A DNA stretch of 43,405 nt from Acanthamoeba lenticulata (taxonomy: Eukaryota > Discosea > Longamoebia > Acanthamoebidae), in contig NAVB01000368.1 in NCBI GenBank assembly GCA_002179805.1, positions 1-43,405 on the forward strand. Reading direction: 5' to 3'. A model generated the notes under the pieces. It was not told the origin of the DNA. It did no database searches and saw nothing but the letters and a program-made list of their open reading frames with translations. How positions within the stretch are numbered: position 1 is the first letter of the stretch; each line of letters begins with the position of its first letter. Shown piece after piece: positions 33,524 to 43,405 of this stretch. The position numbers and the translations under genes are program-made.

Positions 33524-35717
33524 ATGATGGCCCAGCTAGAAGACCCCTTCTCTGTTCTACCTGTTGAAGCGTGCTGCCAGGTGTTGAGCTTCTTGCCCCC
33601 GCAAACTATTGCTCTTTGCTGCCTCGTCTCGACTCAGGCACAGTCCCTCCCCCCTTCACACCGTCACGCTCCCTAAAGACTTGGCAAGACACTCATCATG
33701 ACTCTTTGATTTCACACCATGCTTCTTTCTCTGTCGGCATTGCCACACAGTGGCGAGAGATCTGTAACGATGAAGCGTTTTGGTGCGTGCACGAAAATCT
33801 TTTCGCAGAGTACGACGACTCACCAGCCTCTTCTCGGTTCATTGCCGCGCTTCTTCTGCACTTGCCACACGAGCAGGAAGACGTTGTACATGAGGAGCAT
33901 GCGGCAAGACGGTCTCGAGAAGTACGCCAGCCAGCTTCAGGCCAAGAGTGGGACCTCCTGGAAGCAAATGTGCCTCAACATGAGTACAATAGCCCTTCTT
34001 GTTCATGATCATCGTCATCATCGTCATCGAGATTATCATCACCGCTCACGCAGCAAGGCGGGCGGCCGGACAGCGCTCAACTTTGGGGAGTCGGTCATTC
34101 TCGACAAGGCGCAGCGCCAGACTCTCATCGAGTGGACCGGCGCGCGCGAGGCGCGCTGGGTGCTTCACTACAGGTCAGTCAGAGAGCTTTCTTGCGTGCT
34201 GGCTTTGAGCGTATGCGTGGGTGTTGTCGTGGGAGTGGTGGTGTGCTGACTGGCGTGGTCGGACTTGGGGCGCCGCAGGGGCTCGCGGGACGGGTTCTCG
34301 CTCGAGGCCTTTCACCGATTCAACGACTGCGTGGGCCCGACCGTGACCGTCGCCCTATCCCAGCAAGAGTCCGGCGCGCCCCTTTTTTCTCTCTTTTTCT
34401 CTTTCTCTCTCATGCTTCGCCTCCCCCCCCAAACGCACACACGCGCGGCGACTGGCCTTGGCGAGCCTGACCCTCGTGTGTGGCGCCTCGCGCTCGTGCT
34501 CGTTTGTGTGCCTGTGTGCGTGTATGTGCGTGTATGTATGCTTTGTGGCGAAAAAGCTGCGTATTTGGCGGCTACAACGCGGTGTCGTGGATCACGCTCC
34601 ACGAGGAGCGAGACAAGCCCGACGTAATCGGAGACAGCGACAACGAGGACGAGGAAGAGGGCGAGGACAACGACGACGCCCGCCTCGATGATGACCATGA
34701 TGGCGCCGAGAAGAACAAGAAGAACAAGAAGGAAGAGGAGAATGACGCGACCTCTGGAAACAGTTCTGAGAAGACCAAGAAGCGACGGCAAAGCGGCAGC
34801 GAAACCGAGAGCGGCGATGACGATGGGGAGTCGGCCGAGCTCGTGCTGCAAAAGGCCAAGCGCGAGGTCAAGCGGGCCATGCGGGCACGCCGGGCGCAGG
34901 ACGCGCAGCGGGTGGCCGAGAAGCACCTGCCCGCGGATCCGTTCATCTTCTCCCTTCGGAACCTGTGGAGCAAGCCGCCCACCCAGATCTTCACCCGCCG
35001 GCAGGGCGACAAGAACGGCGTCCTCGTCCACGGTCTGTTCACCACACACACGCACACACGCCGAGACACACACACACGCGACGCACACATGAGCGTTGGC
35101 TCACGTGCGAGGAGCCAACAACACCACCACCACCAGGGTATTACGGAGCGCTGTGGGGGTCGGGATTCGATCTGGGCATCATCGGCCACCCGGCCGAGAC
35201 GCCGCCCTCGGCCTGGTACCCCTGCCATTCACTTGACATGCACGCCCGTGTTTCTGTGTTGTGTGTGTCTTGTGTGTTGTGTGACCGTACGTGTGTACAC
35301 ACGTCCTCTCCCCCCGGGGCGCTGACCTGGGCCGGGTCCCACACACGTGCAGGTGCAGGATCGGCACCACGTATGCCCCGCCCTACCCGGTAATTACTAC
35401 GGCCCCAAATGTGAACAGTCATCGGTGATGCGCGGTCAGGGCTAACACCACCTACCGGTGTGCAGGCTTCGGAGACGGGCGGCTCGGCACACAACTTCCT
35501 GGGAGGTGAACCTCGGTGGGTCTCTCCCGCTTCTTGCCCGAACGTCTGGGATCTGTCTCATATGTTGTGTGTAACTGGATGGGTGGCCAATGTGCCGATT
35601 TTCAGGGACTTTGAGATCAGCGAGCTGGAAGTGTTCGTGCTCAAGGAGGAAGAGGCCGAGTGGCACAACCCACCGGCCACGGTCCGTCTCACTCGCGCAG
35701 TCGTGAGCGGCAGCTGA
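33524..35717 (+). CDS. F-box and TLDc domain protein
   Basis: Starts MMAQLEDPFSVLPVEACCQV, an F-box (LPVEACCQVLSFLPPQTIAL, CLVSTQ|WREICNDEAFW) that would bind Skp1 in an SCF ubiquitin ligase. A segment ending AKSGTSWKQMCLNM follows. The TLDc domain is spread over several exons: FGESVILDKAQRQTLIEW, WVLHYRGSRDGFSLEAFH, CVFGGYNAVSWI, then FIFSLRNLWSKPPTQIF, YYGALWGSGFDLGI and DFEISELEVFVLKEEE. A charged insert of about 100 residues (34625-34935, Asp/Glu then Lys/Arg rich) sits inside TLDc between NAVSW and FIFSL. The first intron (33638-33750) looks like a GC-AG intron. The last exon boundary near 35690 is uncertain, so the stop at 35715-35717 is a best guess. Confidence 0.8.
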
Positions 35718-35732
35718 AACCGGTTTCAGCTG
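35711..35732. promoter_or_regulatory. Perfect 22-bp palindrome at the end of the F-box/TLDc gene
   Basis: The half-site CAGCTGAAACC is followed immediately by its exact reverse complement, with no spacer. It overlaps the proposed stop codon at 35715-35717. It could be a protein-binding site or an RNA 3'-end hairpin; the sequence alone does not decide. Confidence 0.6.
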
Positions 35733-36106
35733 GGCTTGAGCCACCCACCGATACGGCAGGATTGGCACACGCCAGTTCGGCTGTGGAATGCGCAGAATGT
35801 AAGCTATTATTTAGGAAGACTCCGTGCGCAGTATGGGGCAACTAGCGGCGCTACCTTTTTCGTTTTCCTCTTCTTCTTTCACGGGTGCAAGTCAGGCCTC
35901 CGCTGACCTTTCTCTTCCCTTCTGTCTGGTCTCCTGTACGAGGTGGGGTCGTGAAGGCATTTGTACGCTTCTCAATTCTCGGCATTTTTCGTCTCTGTCA
36001 AAAATTCATTGACAAATCTGCCATTCCGGGCTAACTTTGGTTTTCATTCTCTTAATTTATCTTCATCAAAAGGATCGTTCATTTGTGGCATTGAGGCAAA
36101 ACCATC
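35733..36106. other. Intergenic region upstream of the MFSD1-like gene
   Basis: 374 bp with pyrimidine-rich tracts around 35855-35900 and 35918-35945. No coding sequence or known regulatory motif was recognised. It presumably holds the promoter of the transporter gene. Confidence 0.4.
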
Positions 36107-39100
36107 ATGAAAGACTATTCGTCGATTGAGCAGGAGATTCCTCAGAAGAAGAGCTGCCTGGATGTGACGTACAGGTGGATTATCCTGTTCTTCATCATGT
36201 GGCTCACCTTTGGTATATTCACTTCTTGTTTGGCGCTCATTCGCCTCCAATTTTCTGACTCCCGATTTTGCCGCCACGGCACTTTGGGCATTTCTATTTT
36301 GTTTTCATGGCCCCGTTGGTGAAAACAAACAGGCAGCTATTGGGTGTTCGACACGCCCGGCGCGCTGTTCAAGCAGCTGCAGGTTTGGTTCGGTGGTGAG
36401 AAGGAGTACTCCTCTGCTGGTACCGTCCCTGCGCTCCCGCGTTCCCAAGCCTTGGCGCGCGAGCATAAAGGAGGCTCCACTAGTGGCCTGACGCACAGTC
36501 CTTTTTTTTTCTTTCCATTTTGACCAGACAACTTGAACTTGTATTCTGTCTACTCGTATCCCAACACGATCCTCTGCTTCTTCGGCGGTTTCATCATTGA
36601 TCGCATCACCGGCCTCCGCATGGGCGTACGGCTTCCTCCTCTCTCTGAATTCTTCTTCTTCTTCCTCTTTTTTGGGGTGTGGGGAAGCAGTGTCTCACTC
36701 CTCCTCTTCCTCCTCTGATGGCGCGTTCTTCTTCTTCTTCTTCTTCTTGTTGTTGTTGCTGCTGCTGCTGGCTACAGGCGCTGCTGTTCTGCGGTTTCAT
36801 CATGCTGGGCGAGTTGATGTTCGCCGTGGGCATCCAGATGAAAGTCTACTACCTGTGCCTTGCCGGCCGCTTCGTCTTTGGTCTCGGCGGTGAGTCGCTC
36901 ACCGTCGCGCAGAACAACTTCACGGCGCGCTGGTTCGACGGCCCCCAGCTGGCTCTGGCCTTTGGTCTCGTCCTCTCCTTCGCCCGTATCGGTACGCGGT
37001 GCACCTCTTTTTTATTTTATTAATTAAATAAAAATATTATTCTTTTATTTTCTACTTTTTATTACAACACCGCGTGGTGGGAGTACATGATGGTAATCTA
37101 TTTCAAGGTCTCTGAAAGCGGGGCAACTCTCTCAATGAGAGAGGGGCCTTTCGCGATGTAGACATCTATCCATTTGCTGATTCCTCTCCCACACTTCTTT
37201 CTGAGCTTCTTTCTTCTCGCATTAATGCCAAGGTGCGACCCATCGAGTAACTGACGCTCGCACTTCGTCTGTGTCGTGGGGCCTCAGGTTCGTCGGTCAA
37301 CTTTGCGGCGACGCCCTTCCTCGCCGAAGTCAGCGTGCCCTTTGCCGTGTGGTTCGGCGCCGCGACGTGCCTTATCTCCTTCTTTGGTCCGTATTTTTGT
37401 ATTTATTATTGATTTCTTTTATTCATGTCATATAATCAAGTTCTTTATTTCTGTCTGCGTTTGCTGCTCTTTGACGTGACCTAACCTCCTCCCTCTTGTT
37501 CTCGTTTTCCGCCTTTGATCATCACCAGCGTGCGTGATGCTGTCCTTCCTCGACAAGGCCGGCGAGCACCGCGCGGTGAACAAGGACCAGCCCAAGGAGG
37601 ATGAGTCCTTCCTCCAGATTCTGCTCTCCCTGCTCCAGGTCTTCAAGTTCCCCATCGCCACCTGGTTCATCTACTTCATCTGCGTCTTCTTCTACATCGG
37701 TGCGTTCCTCGCATTCCTTCCTTTTCCTTTCCTTTTCCTCCTCGTGCTGATGTCAGCGGGGCTTGTTTGCGGGTGCAGGTGTGCTCACGTTCTACACGGT
37801 GGCCTCGGACATCATGCAAAAGACCGGCTCCAAGTACTCGGAGAACATCGCCACCCTCTTCATCTCCATCCCCAACTTCGTTTCCATTATTGCCTCGCCC
37901 AGTACGCCTTCCTCCTCCTCCTCCCTGTCACACCAGTAACCACCACCAACAAGTCTTTGACTCACGTCCGTGTCTGCCTTCCCCCCCGGTGCAGCCTTTG
38001 GGTTCATGATTGACCGAATGGGCAAGGCCCTCTACTGGATGCTGTGGGCGTGCTTCATGGTGCGCTGCTCCCTCGTCCTCGCGTCTGTTCCTGATTTATT
38101 ATTCTTATTATTACTTATTATTATTTTTCCTCGCATTTCTTCCTCGTCTCTTACGCGGCAATTGCCATCGTCGTGACCACCGCCATAAATCAGCTGGTCG
38201 TGGCCCACCTGGGCTTCTTGGGCAACGCCAACGAGTGGTTCGAGATCCACCCGATCGTTATCATGGTCTGGCTCGGTGCGTCACCAACTGCCCGTTCACC
38301 ACGCCCCACTTGCATCCTTTCTCATCATCGTGATGCTCGTGTTTTTTATTTTTATTTTTTGCTTGGGGGGGGGGATCACGTGGCTGGGCACATCAGGCGT
38401 CGGCTACTCCATGTTCGCGGCCTCCATCTGGCCGCTTCTGCCGTTCATCATCCAGCCCAAGCACCTCGGCACCGCCTATGGCGCCATGACCGGTACTGCG
38501 CTTGCCTCCTCTCTTTCCCTCTCTTTTTCTCCGCGCCAAAAGCTGGAGCGTACGCCCGTGCTCACGCGTCTCTCTGTGTGTGTTTGTGTGTGTGCGCGCG
38601 CCTTGCGCAGCCATCCAGAACGCCGGTCTGGCCGTCTTCCCGCAGATCATCGGTGCTCTCCAGGGTACGGCATCTCCCCTCCCCTCCCCTACCACTTACT
38701 TCTCCCCCTCCCTCTGCGCCGAGTCCCGGCCGCCAATCTGGAGATCCTAACTCGCTCCCCCCCCCCATCCCCACAGGTGCCAGCGGCATCAAGGGCACCT
38801 CGTGGGAGTACACCATCCCCATCATGATCTTCGTCGCCTGTGCCAGCATTGCCGCCGGTCTGACCGGTGCGTGACATATTTTCTTGTTTGTTTGTTTTAC
38901 ATTATTTATTTTCTTGAAATTATCTTTATTTTCCAAATAATGTGAACTGACCAGTGCCGTCCTCTTGCTCGTGCACACAGTGCTCCTGGTCATTCTGGAC
39001 AACACGACCACCAACGGCAACCTGAACGCGTCGGGCGAGACGAGGCAGCAGCTCAAGGCGGCCATGCAGGCCGAGGGTGTCGTGCCTGTCTCCATCAACG

Positions 39101-39132
39101 ACGACACTGAGACCAAGAACCTTCTCGCCTAA
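36107..39132 (+). CDS. Major facilitator superfamily transporter, MFSD1-like
   Basis: At least twelve exons. The protein starts MKDYSSIEQEIPQKKSCLDV and then alternates membrane segments and loops: YRWIILFFIMWLTFG, YSYPNTILCFFGGFIIDRIT, LLFCGFIMLGELMFAVG, LCLAGRFVFGLGGESLTVAQ (the conserved GRFVFGLGGESL of MFSD1), WFIYFICVFFYIG, FTFGFMIDRMGKALYW, VGYSMFAASIWPLLPFI, and TIPIMIFVACASIAAGL. The C-terminal tail is cytosolic and ends TETKNLLA. The FIIDRITG and FMIDRMGK loops are the two MFS A-like motifs between membrane segments 2-3 and 8-9. Animal MFSD1 is a lysosomal transporter of small peptides. Lysosomal location and peptide substrate are inferred by family here; the LLA end could be part of a sorting signal. 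Confidence 0.9.
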
Positions 39133-39374
39133 AGCGTGTTTCTTCGGTCGGTGGTCGCGTGACCAAACAACAACAACACGGGTGTAAGCTTTTAAAACGG
39201 CGTTGGTCCCCCTTTTTTTGTTGAGGTGATACTGCTCCAGTTTGCTCTGTTTGTGGCCGTGTTGGTGTTCATCGGTGCTGGTGTGTATCAGATGACCACA
39301 GAAAGGAGGACCATAAAATGTTTGAATTTATCCAAAAATATTGTTCCACATCCACTACTTCTCGGCCTTGAACT

Positions 39375-41923
39375 TTACTCGACCTTCTTGGGCACGGGCA
39401 CGTGCGCAGCAGTAGAGGCGTCGGGGGCCTTCTTCTTGGGTCGGCGCAAGAGGCCGGTGGGGAGTGCGACGGCGTAGAAGAGGATGGCGGCGAGGCCCAG
39501 CCAATGGGGCAGGAAGTTGAAGGCCGCCCAGGCCTGCATCGCGTTGTCGAAGGTGAAGGTGCGGAAGATGACGATGTGGTAGTTGAGGCCGACAACCATG
39601 CAGAACAGCGACGCAGCGTCGTAGAGGTACTTCTTTGGGTAGTCGCCCGTGCGCCCGTCCGCGGCCATGAAGTAGGGCCGGATGTAGATCCGGTTCACTG
39701 GTTTGCGCAAGCAAGCAAGCGATCAGACACGATCGTGGACCATCATAATTCGATCGTCAAAGAGGAAGAGCGCCAGAAGAACGTACGACGACCAATCGCG
39801 CCAAAGCCGGCAAGCGAGAGGAAGAACAGGTAGTAGCCCGCATAGAAGCCCTGCCCGTACAACACACACAAACGTCCACAGAGAAGAGAGAACCCGATGA
39901 TTGAGCCTCGACCCCCCACTTGCAGGCAAGAGAGGGATGATGGGCTGTTTCGGAAGTGTAGAACAACAACGTACGTGCCACACCGCCGAGACGAAAAAGG
40001 TGGCGAAGAAGGGCAGGATCTGCCGCATGAAGCTGACCGCCTTTGGTGGGAGCGACGTCGCGTCCGGCGTGGGGCGCGCCGGCAGCAGTCGGATGTACAC
40101 ATCTGATCCATCCCCCCGATGCGCATTTTAGTCGTCGCAGGAGACCAAAAAAGGCTGTTGTTGACCATCAACGTACATCGCTTGAGCCAGTTGGCGGACA
40201 CAATGTTCCAGTTGGCGGCGAGCGTGGACGGGTTCTGGGCCAGCTTGAACGGCAGCAACCGCAGCATCAGCAGCCGGTCCCTGTCGTCCCACCACCGAGT
40301 TAGGCGCCCCGAGACCCGCCGCTCGACTCCTCTCCCATCATCCAGCAAGCGCGAAATGGAGCCTCCTCCTGTGCGCATGCGCGTACCAGAGGACGCGGCC
40401 GTTGGCGTCGCGGCCGTTGTAGCCCATCCCGGACAGCATGATGGCGCCCTCGCCCAGGAAGAACACCACGTAGTACTTGTCGAACCTGCGCACATACACC
40501 ACACGCGTGAGCGACCCATCTTTCGCCTCGCCCCCCCCCCCCTCAAATCCTCGAGGGGGTTGCGCCTCCCCCCAACGTTGGGGCGGCAAGGCGTTGACGC
40601 GGCCATGGCCGGAGAGGAGAAGAGGGAATGGAAGGGGCAGGAGAGGGGGGGGGGAAGGTTACCCGAGCTCGCAGGAGGCGATTACGTAGAGCCACCGGTA
40701 CCAGATCGACTGCTCCCTATTTTTGTGGAATGCGCATCACACGCCCCAATCGTGCATTTTTCCAGGTTATTATTTTTTGAATTATTTATTTAAAGATTTC
40801 TAGTTAAAATAAATAGGAAAAGAAAACAATGTATACGGTGGGGAAGGGAGGGGGGCAAGTACAGGAAGGCCGGGCTGAGAACAAAGGTCTCCGGCAGCTT
40901 CTTGTGGAGGTAGAAGAGGGGCACGGCCACGAGGGCCATCACGAAGCGCGTCAGGCCCGCCCTCCACGAACCCTCCGGGATGCGCCCGCCCTGCTCGTCC
41001 CCCAACCGCACACGCGCGTGTATGTGTCGTGTGTGTTCGTGTGTTCGTCGTGTCAGGACTGCGGCCGGATGAACGCAACCAGAGGCTCATCGATGATGAT
41101 GATGATGATGATGAAGGGGGGGGAGCAAGGCAAAGGGGGGGGAGGACCTTCTCCTGGGCAAAGAGCGAGCGGTCGGTGAAGGCCGCGTACTCGCGGTACT
41201 CGGGGATCGGACCGGTGAGGAAGCCCGCGAAGAAGAAGATGTAGCTGTAGTACTCCAGCAGCGACGGCAGCTTCCGGATGGCCCGCTGCTCCTGGCTCGC
41301 CAGCAGCTCCTGCTTCCCCCCCACCCCCCACCCGTGTGTGTGTGCGCGCGCGCGTGTGTTGCGGCGTCAGGCGTCATCGCACACAACACACGCGCGCGCA
41401 CGGGCGCGGACAAGAAAGAAAGTGGGCGTACGGCGGGCGGGCGGTGGCCGTCGTGGAGGGACCAGGCGAAGGAGGTGATCTTGATGATGAGGAGCATCTG
41501 CGGCGAGGTCCAGTGGACGACGGGCCCGCCCAGCGGGTTGGCGCCGTCAGGCCCGACGTAAAAGTACATGCGCTGGATGTGGCCCAGCCCGATGTAGACC
41601 ATGGAGAAGACGAACACGGCCACCGGCATGAGGCGCTGCCGCGGCGCGAGCGCGCAGAGGGCGTAGGGCACGCCGGCCGAGACCACAAAGTGGAGCGTGT
41701 CGAACCCAAAGTTGGCAAAGGCGAGGAAGAGGCCGGCGCTGAGGGCCAGCAAGTGTCGGGTCAGGGTCGAGGGCATGGCGCGGTGGAGCGCGGCCAGCGG
41801 ATAGACCAGGCCCAGGCACGCGAGGTAGCGCACCATCACGGGCAGTATACCGATGCGCCGCGCCAGCATCGCTTCCGCATCCAGCCACCACGACAGTGGA
41901 TCGATCAGCCCAAAATCGGTCAT
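39375..41923 (-). CDS. MBOAT-family lysophospholipid acyltransferase
   Basis: Membrane-bound O-acyltransferase that would re-acylate lysophospholipids at the ER (Lands cycle). About nine exons. Starts MTDFGLIDPLSWWLDAEAML; an upstream in-frame Met at 42061 adds sequence with no family likeness. Hydrophobic segments follow (YLACLGLVYPLAALHRAM, FVVSAGVPYALCAL). Then come YYSYIFFFAGFLTGPIPEYR, YVVFFLGEGAIMLSGMGYNG, the conserved WNIVSANWLKR (active-site Asn region), and FVSAVWH|GFYAGYYLFF with the catalytic His at an exon end. The C-terminus ends in a Lys/Pro-rich cytosolic tail (LLRRPKKKAPDAS...PKKVE). The pattern fits the MBOAT1/2/5 lyso-PL branch rather than DGAT or PORCN. Two introns carry (GAT)n (about 41093-41115) and alternating CG/TG repeats. 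Confidence 0.88.
41343..41401. repeat. Alternating CG/TG inverted repeat in an MBOAT intron
   Basis: The left arm at about 41343-41361 (TGCGCGCGCGCGTGTGTTG) and the right arm at about 41381-41401 (ACACAACACACGCGCGCGC, then AC) are near-perfect inverted copies around a loop of about 19 bp. Both arms are pure or nearly pure alternating purine-pyrimidine, the class of sequence that adopts Z-DNA. It lies in the intron between the exon ending at about 41455 and the exon starting at about 41310. Confidence 0.7.
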
Positions 41924-42139
41924 CGTCTGCGTTGTTTTTTGAAGCGATTCAAAAAGATTTTTCGCAAAGGGAAGAGGAACAGCGGCGATACGTTCTCTTC
42001 CCAAGCTTGGATGAACGAGGGCTGGCTGCTGTGCTGGTCCCTCCCGTGGTACGCGGGTCACGTGCTGTCAACTCCGCAAATTGCAAAATGCCTGGCATGT
42101 TACTAACTCCGTCATGATAAAAAACGCAAAGCTGGCGGC

Positions 42140-42180
42140 TGACGTCACGCCCGCTGACGTCACGGCTGCTGGTGACGTCA
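42140..42180. promoter_or_regulatory. Three TGACGTCA (CRE/ATF-type) sites in a divergent promoter
   Basis: Perfect octamers TGACGTCA at 42140-42147, 42155-42162 and 42173-42180, spaced 15 and 18 bp start to start. They lie 56-96 bp before the plus-strand ATG at 42236 and about 220 bp upstream of the MBOAT start. TGACGTCA is the consensus for CREB/ATF-class bZIP factors. The position between two divergent genes suggests shared control. Confidence 0.7.
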
Positions 42181-42235
42181 GCAGCGGCACAAGATGTGCT
42201 GCGGGAAAATTAGGTTCACAGATTAAGAGACCAAA

Positions 42236-43297
42236 ATGGAGGGCCGGCGTGCCACAACGCAGCGGTTTGGTCGGGTGGTTGTGGCAGTATACCCGATTCT
42301 ATTGTTCATCTTGTTCATCTTCGTTCTCGTCAATGCTGCCAACGCCACCTCGTACTCGATCGAAGCTGCATCAGCTCAAGATGAGGGTCACGTTGGAGCT
42401 CGTGCCGAGGCTGTAGCAGGCGAACGTCCAAAGGAGGGAGGTCCCTCCGCAACAACAAATCACATGCCACAGGAATCGCCACCGCCAAAAGTGCGGCCTG
42501 TGCCGCAACTGCACGTGCCAGTGGTGTCGCCCTTGCTGCAACAAGCACCTCCAACACAGCCACCATCACGTATGCCCTCCTTGTTCTCCCGCCCTCCGGT
42601 GCCTAGCTGACGCGAATTCGCAGCGATCCTGGAGAGCGAGACCTCTCCACCAACCCCACAATCCAAGGACAGCCATGGTGCCCCGTCTGAAGGAGTCGCA
42701 GAGGACCTGCGCCAGCCGGCAGCTCAGACCGCCGTGCGCCCCGCAGAGCCTGACAGCACCGGCGGTGAGCATGTCAACAACGGTGTAGCCTCCTCATCGG
42801 TGGTCGACGCCGAGACGCGGGGCTCGCGCGACATCACGACGCTCGAGGACCAGCCCGACCCCTCGCCGCACGTCGTTCCAGCCACTGCCGCCACGGCCTC
42901 GAGCCCACATGGCGCCATCATTGCGGCGGCAGACGCGGCTGCAGCTCCTCTGGAGGCGGCGGCCACGACGGCGGCGGCTGCAACAACGAGCGTCACCGCC
43001 ACTGCCAACGGCGACGCAGCTTCGCCTTCGGCCTCGGCAATGGCGCCAAGCGCCGCCGTCACGGCCGCCGAGACGACCCCGCCTCCAGGCCCAGGCGGGA
43101 CGCAGACGACGCCGCTTGTGGTCCAATCGGCTCAGCCGGCGCCCGCAGGCGACTCTGTTTCTGCCGACGCGGCCACGGCGGCGCAGTCGGCCAAGCAGCC
43201 GGCGGAGACGGACCACCACAAGGCCGAGGTGTCAGCCTCCATCTCGGCCTCCCCGGCGGCCACCAAGAACGACACTCAAACGGGCGACAAGAAAGAG
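42236..43297 (+). CDS. Membrane-anchored Ala/Pro/Thr-rich protein (partial)
   Basis: Not recognised as a known family. The start MEGRRATTQRFGRV is followed by one hydrophobic segment (VVVAVYPILLFILFIFVLV, residues about 15-33). With basic residues before it, this suits an N-terminal signal anchor with the rest extracellular or luminal. Exon 1 (42236-42569) and exon 2 (42624-43297) join in phase. The ectodomain is low-complexity: Pro/Gln/Glu first, then long Ala/Thr/Ser/Pro tracts that would be heavily O-glycosylated. A GT donor follows GDKKE at 43298, and the remaining sequence to the edge looks intronic or continues the gene. Any folded domain would lie beyond the window. Confidence 0.65.
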
Positions 43298-43405
43298 GTG
43301 CCGTGTGCCTCCCTCCCCCCCCCCCTCTTCGCACGCCTGCGCTGCCGGTTGTCGACCGGATGCGTCCTGTCGCCGACGCTCCTCCGACCCCCGATCACGC
43401 ACCCA

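Noticed and set aside
35040..35100. CA-rich tract in the F-box/TLDc gene
   Set aside because: Simple intronic microsatellite with no further structure.
40530..40550. Long C and G homopolymers in MBOAT introns
   Set aside because: Common intronic runs in this genome; only relevant as places where base-calling errors are likely.
41924..42061. Upstream in-frame Met for the MBOAT gene
   Set aside because: The extra residues have no membrane or family character; the ATG at 41923 starts a typical N-terminus.

Overview
The window looks like nuclear DNA of a free-living amoebozoan, most probably Acanthamoeba. The genes are GC-rich and densely packed on both strands. Nearly all are split by short (about 55-120 bp) GT-AG introns, with a few apparent GC-AG introns. 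The gene content (intron-bearing hybrid histidine kinases, a serpin, SMYD4, MBOAT, MFSD1, secreted GH5, F-box/TLDc) also fits. No rRNA, tRNA, CRISPR array or prokaryotic operon was seen.

Layout: 1-251, 5' exon of a serpin (minus, runs off the edge). 387-3109, SMYD4-like TPR/MYND/SET protein (minus). 3321-4649, 3'(2'),5'-bisphosphate nucleotidase (plus). 4915-11921 and 12129-19210, two tandem paralogous double-hybrid sensor histidine kinases (PAS-GAF-HK-REC-PAS-GAF-HK-REC, plus); the second has a lesion in its first receiver domain. 19260-21082, a frame-broken RING/coiled-coil/NHL gene (minus). About 21120-22595, a decayed DIRS/Ngaro-like retroelement (RT, RNase H, start of a tyrosine recombinase).

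22596-28758 is the unusual part: an AT-rich 6.16-kb island bounded by 27-bp inverted repeats. It carries a transposase-like gene (minus), a divergent multi-exon gene for a ParB/sulfiredoxin-like protein with an SR-rich tail (plus), and 13 scattered copies of a 20-bp motif. The inferred ancestor of that motif is the perfect palindrome ACCGCGTACGCGTACGCGGT. All copies appear to lie outside coding exons, and their differences are mostly CpG-type transitions. Both element genes are damaged, largely by in-frame TGA where CGA would fit.

29335-32334, a secreted protein with two fused GH5 domains, the second lacking both catalytic glutamates (minus). 32533-33365, DUF427 protein (minus). 33524-35717, F-box plus TLDc protein (plus). 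36107-39132, MFSD1-like transporter (plus). 39375-41923, MBOAT lysophospholipid acyltransferase (minus). From 42236 to the right edge, a membrane-anchored Ala/Pro/Thr-rich protein (plus), with three TGACGTCA sites in the promoter it shares with the MBOAT gene.

The host genes do not form one pathway; they are ordinary neighbours. Functional coupling is plausible only for the two kinases (tandem duplicates that appear to exchange sequence) and for the two genes plus palindromes inside the inverted-repeat element. All splice sites and domain calls come from reading the sequence and recalling family signatures; no database search was run.
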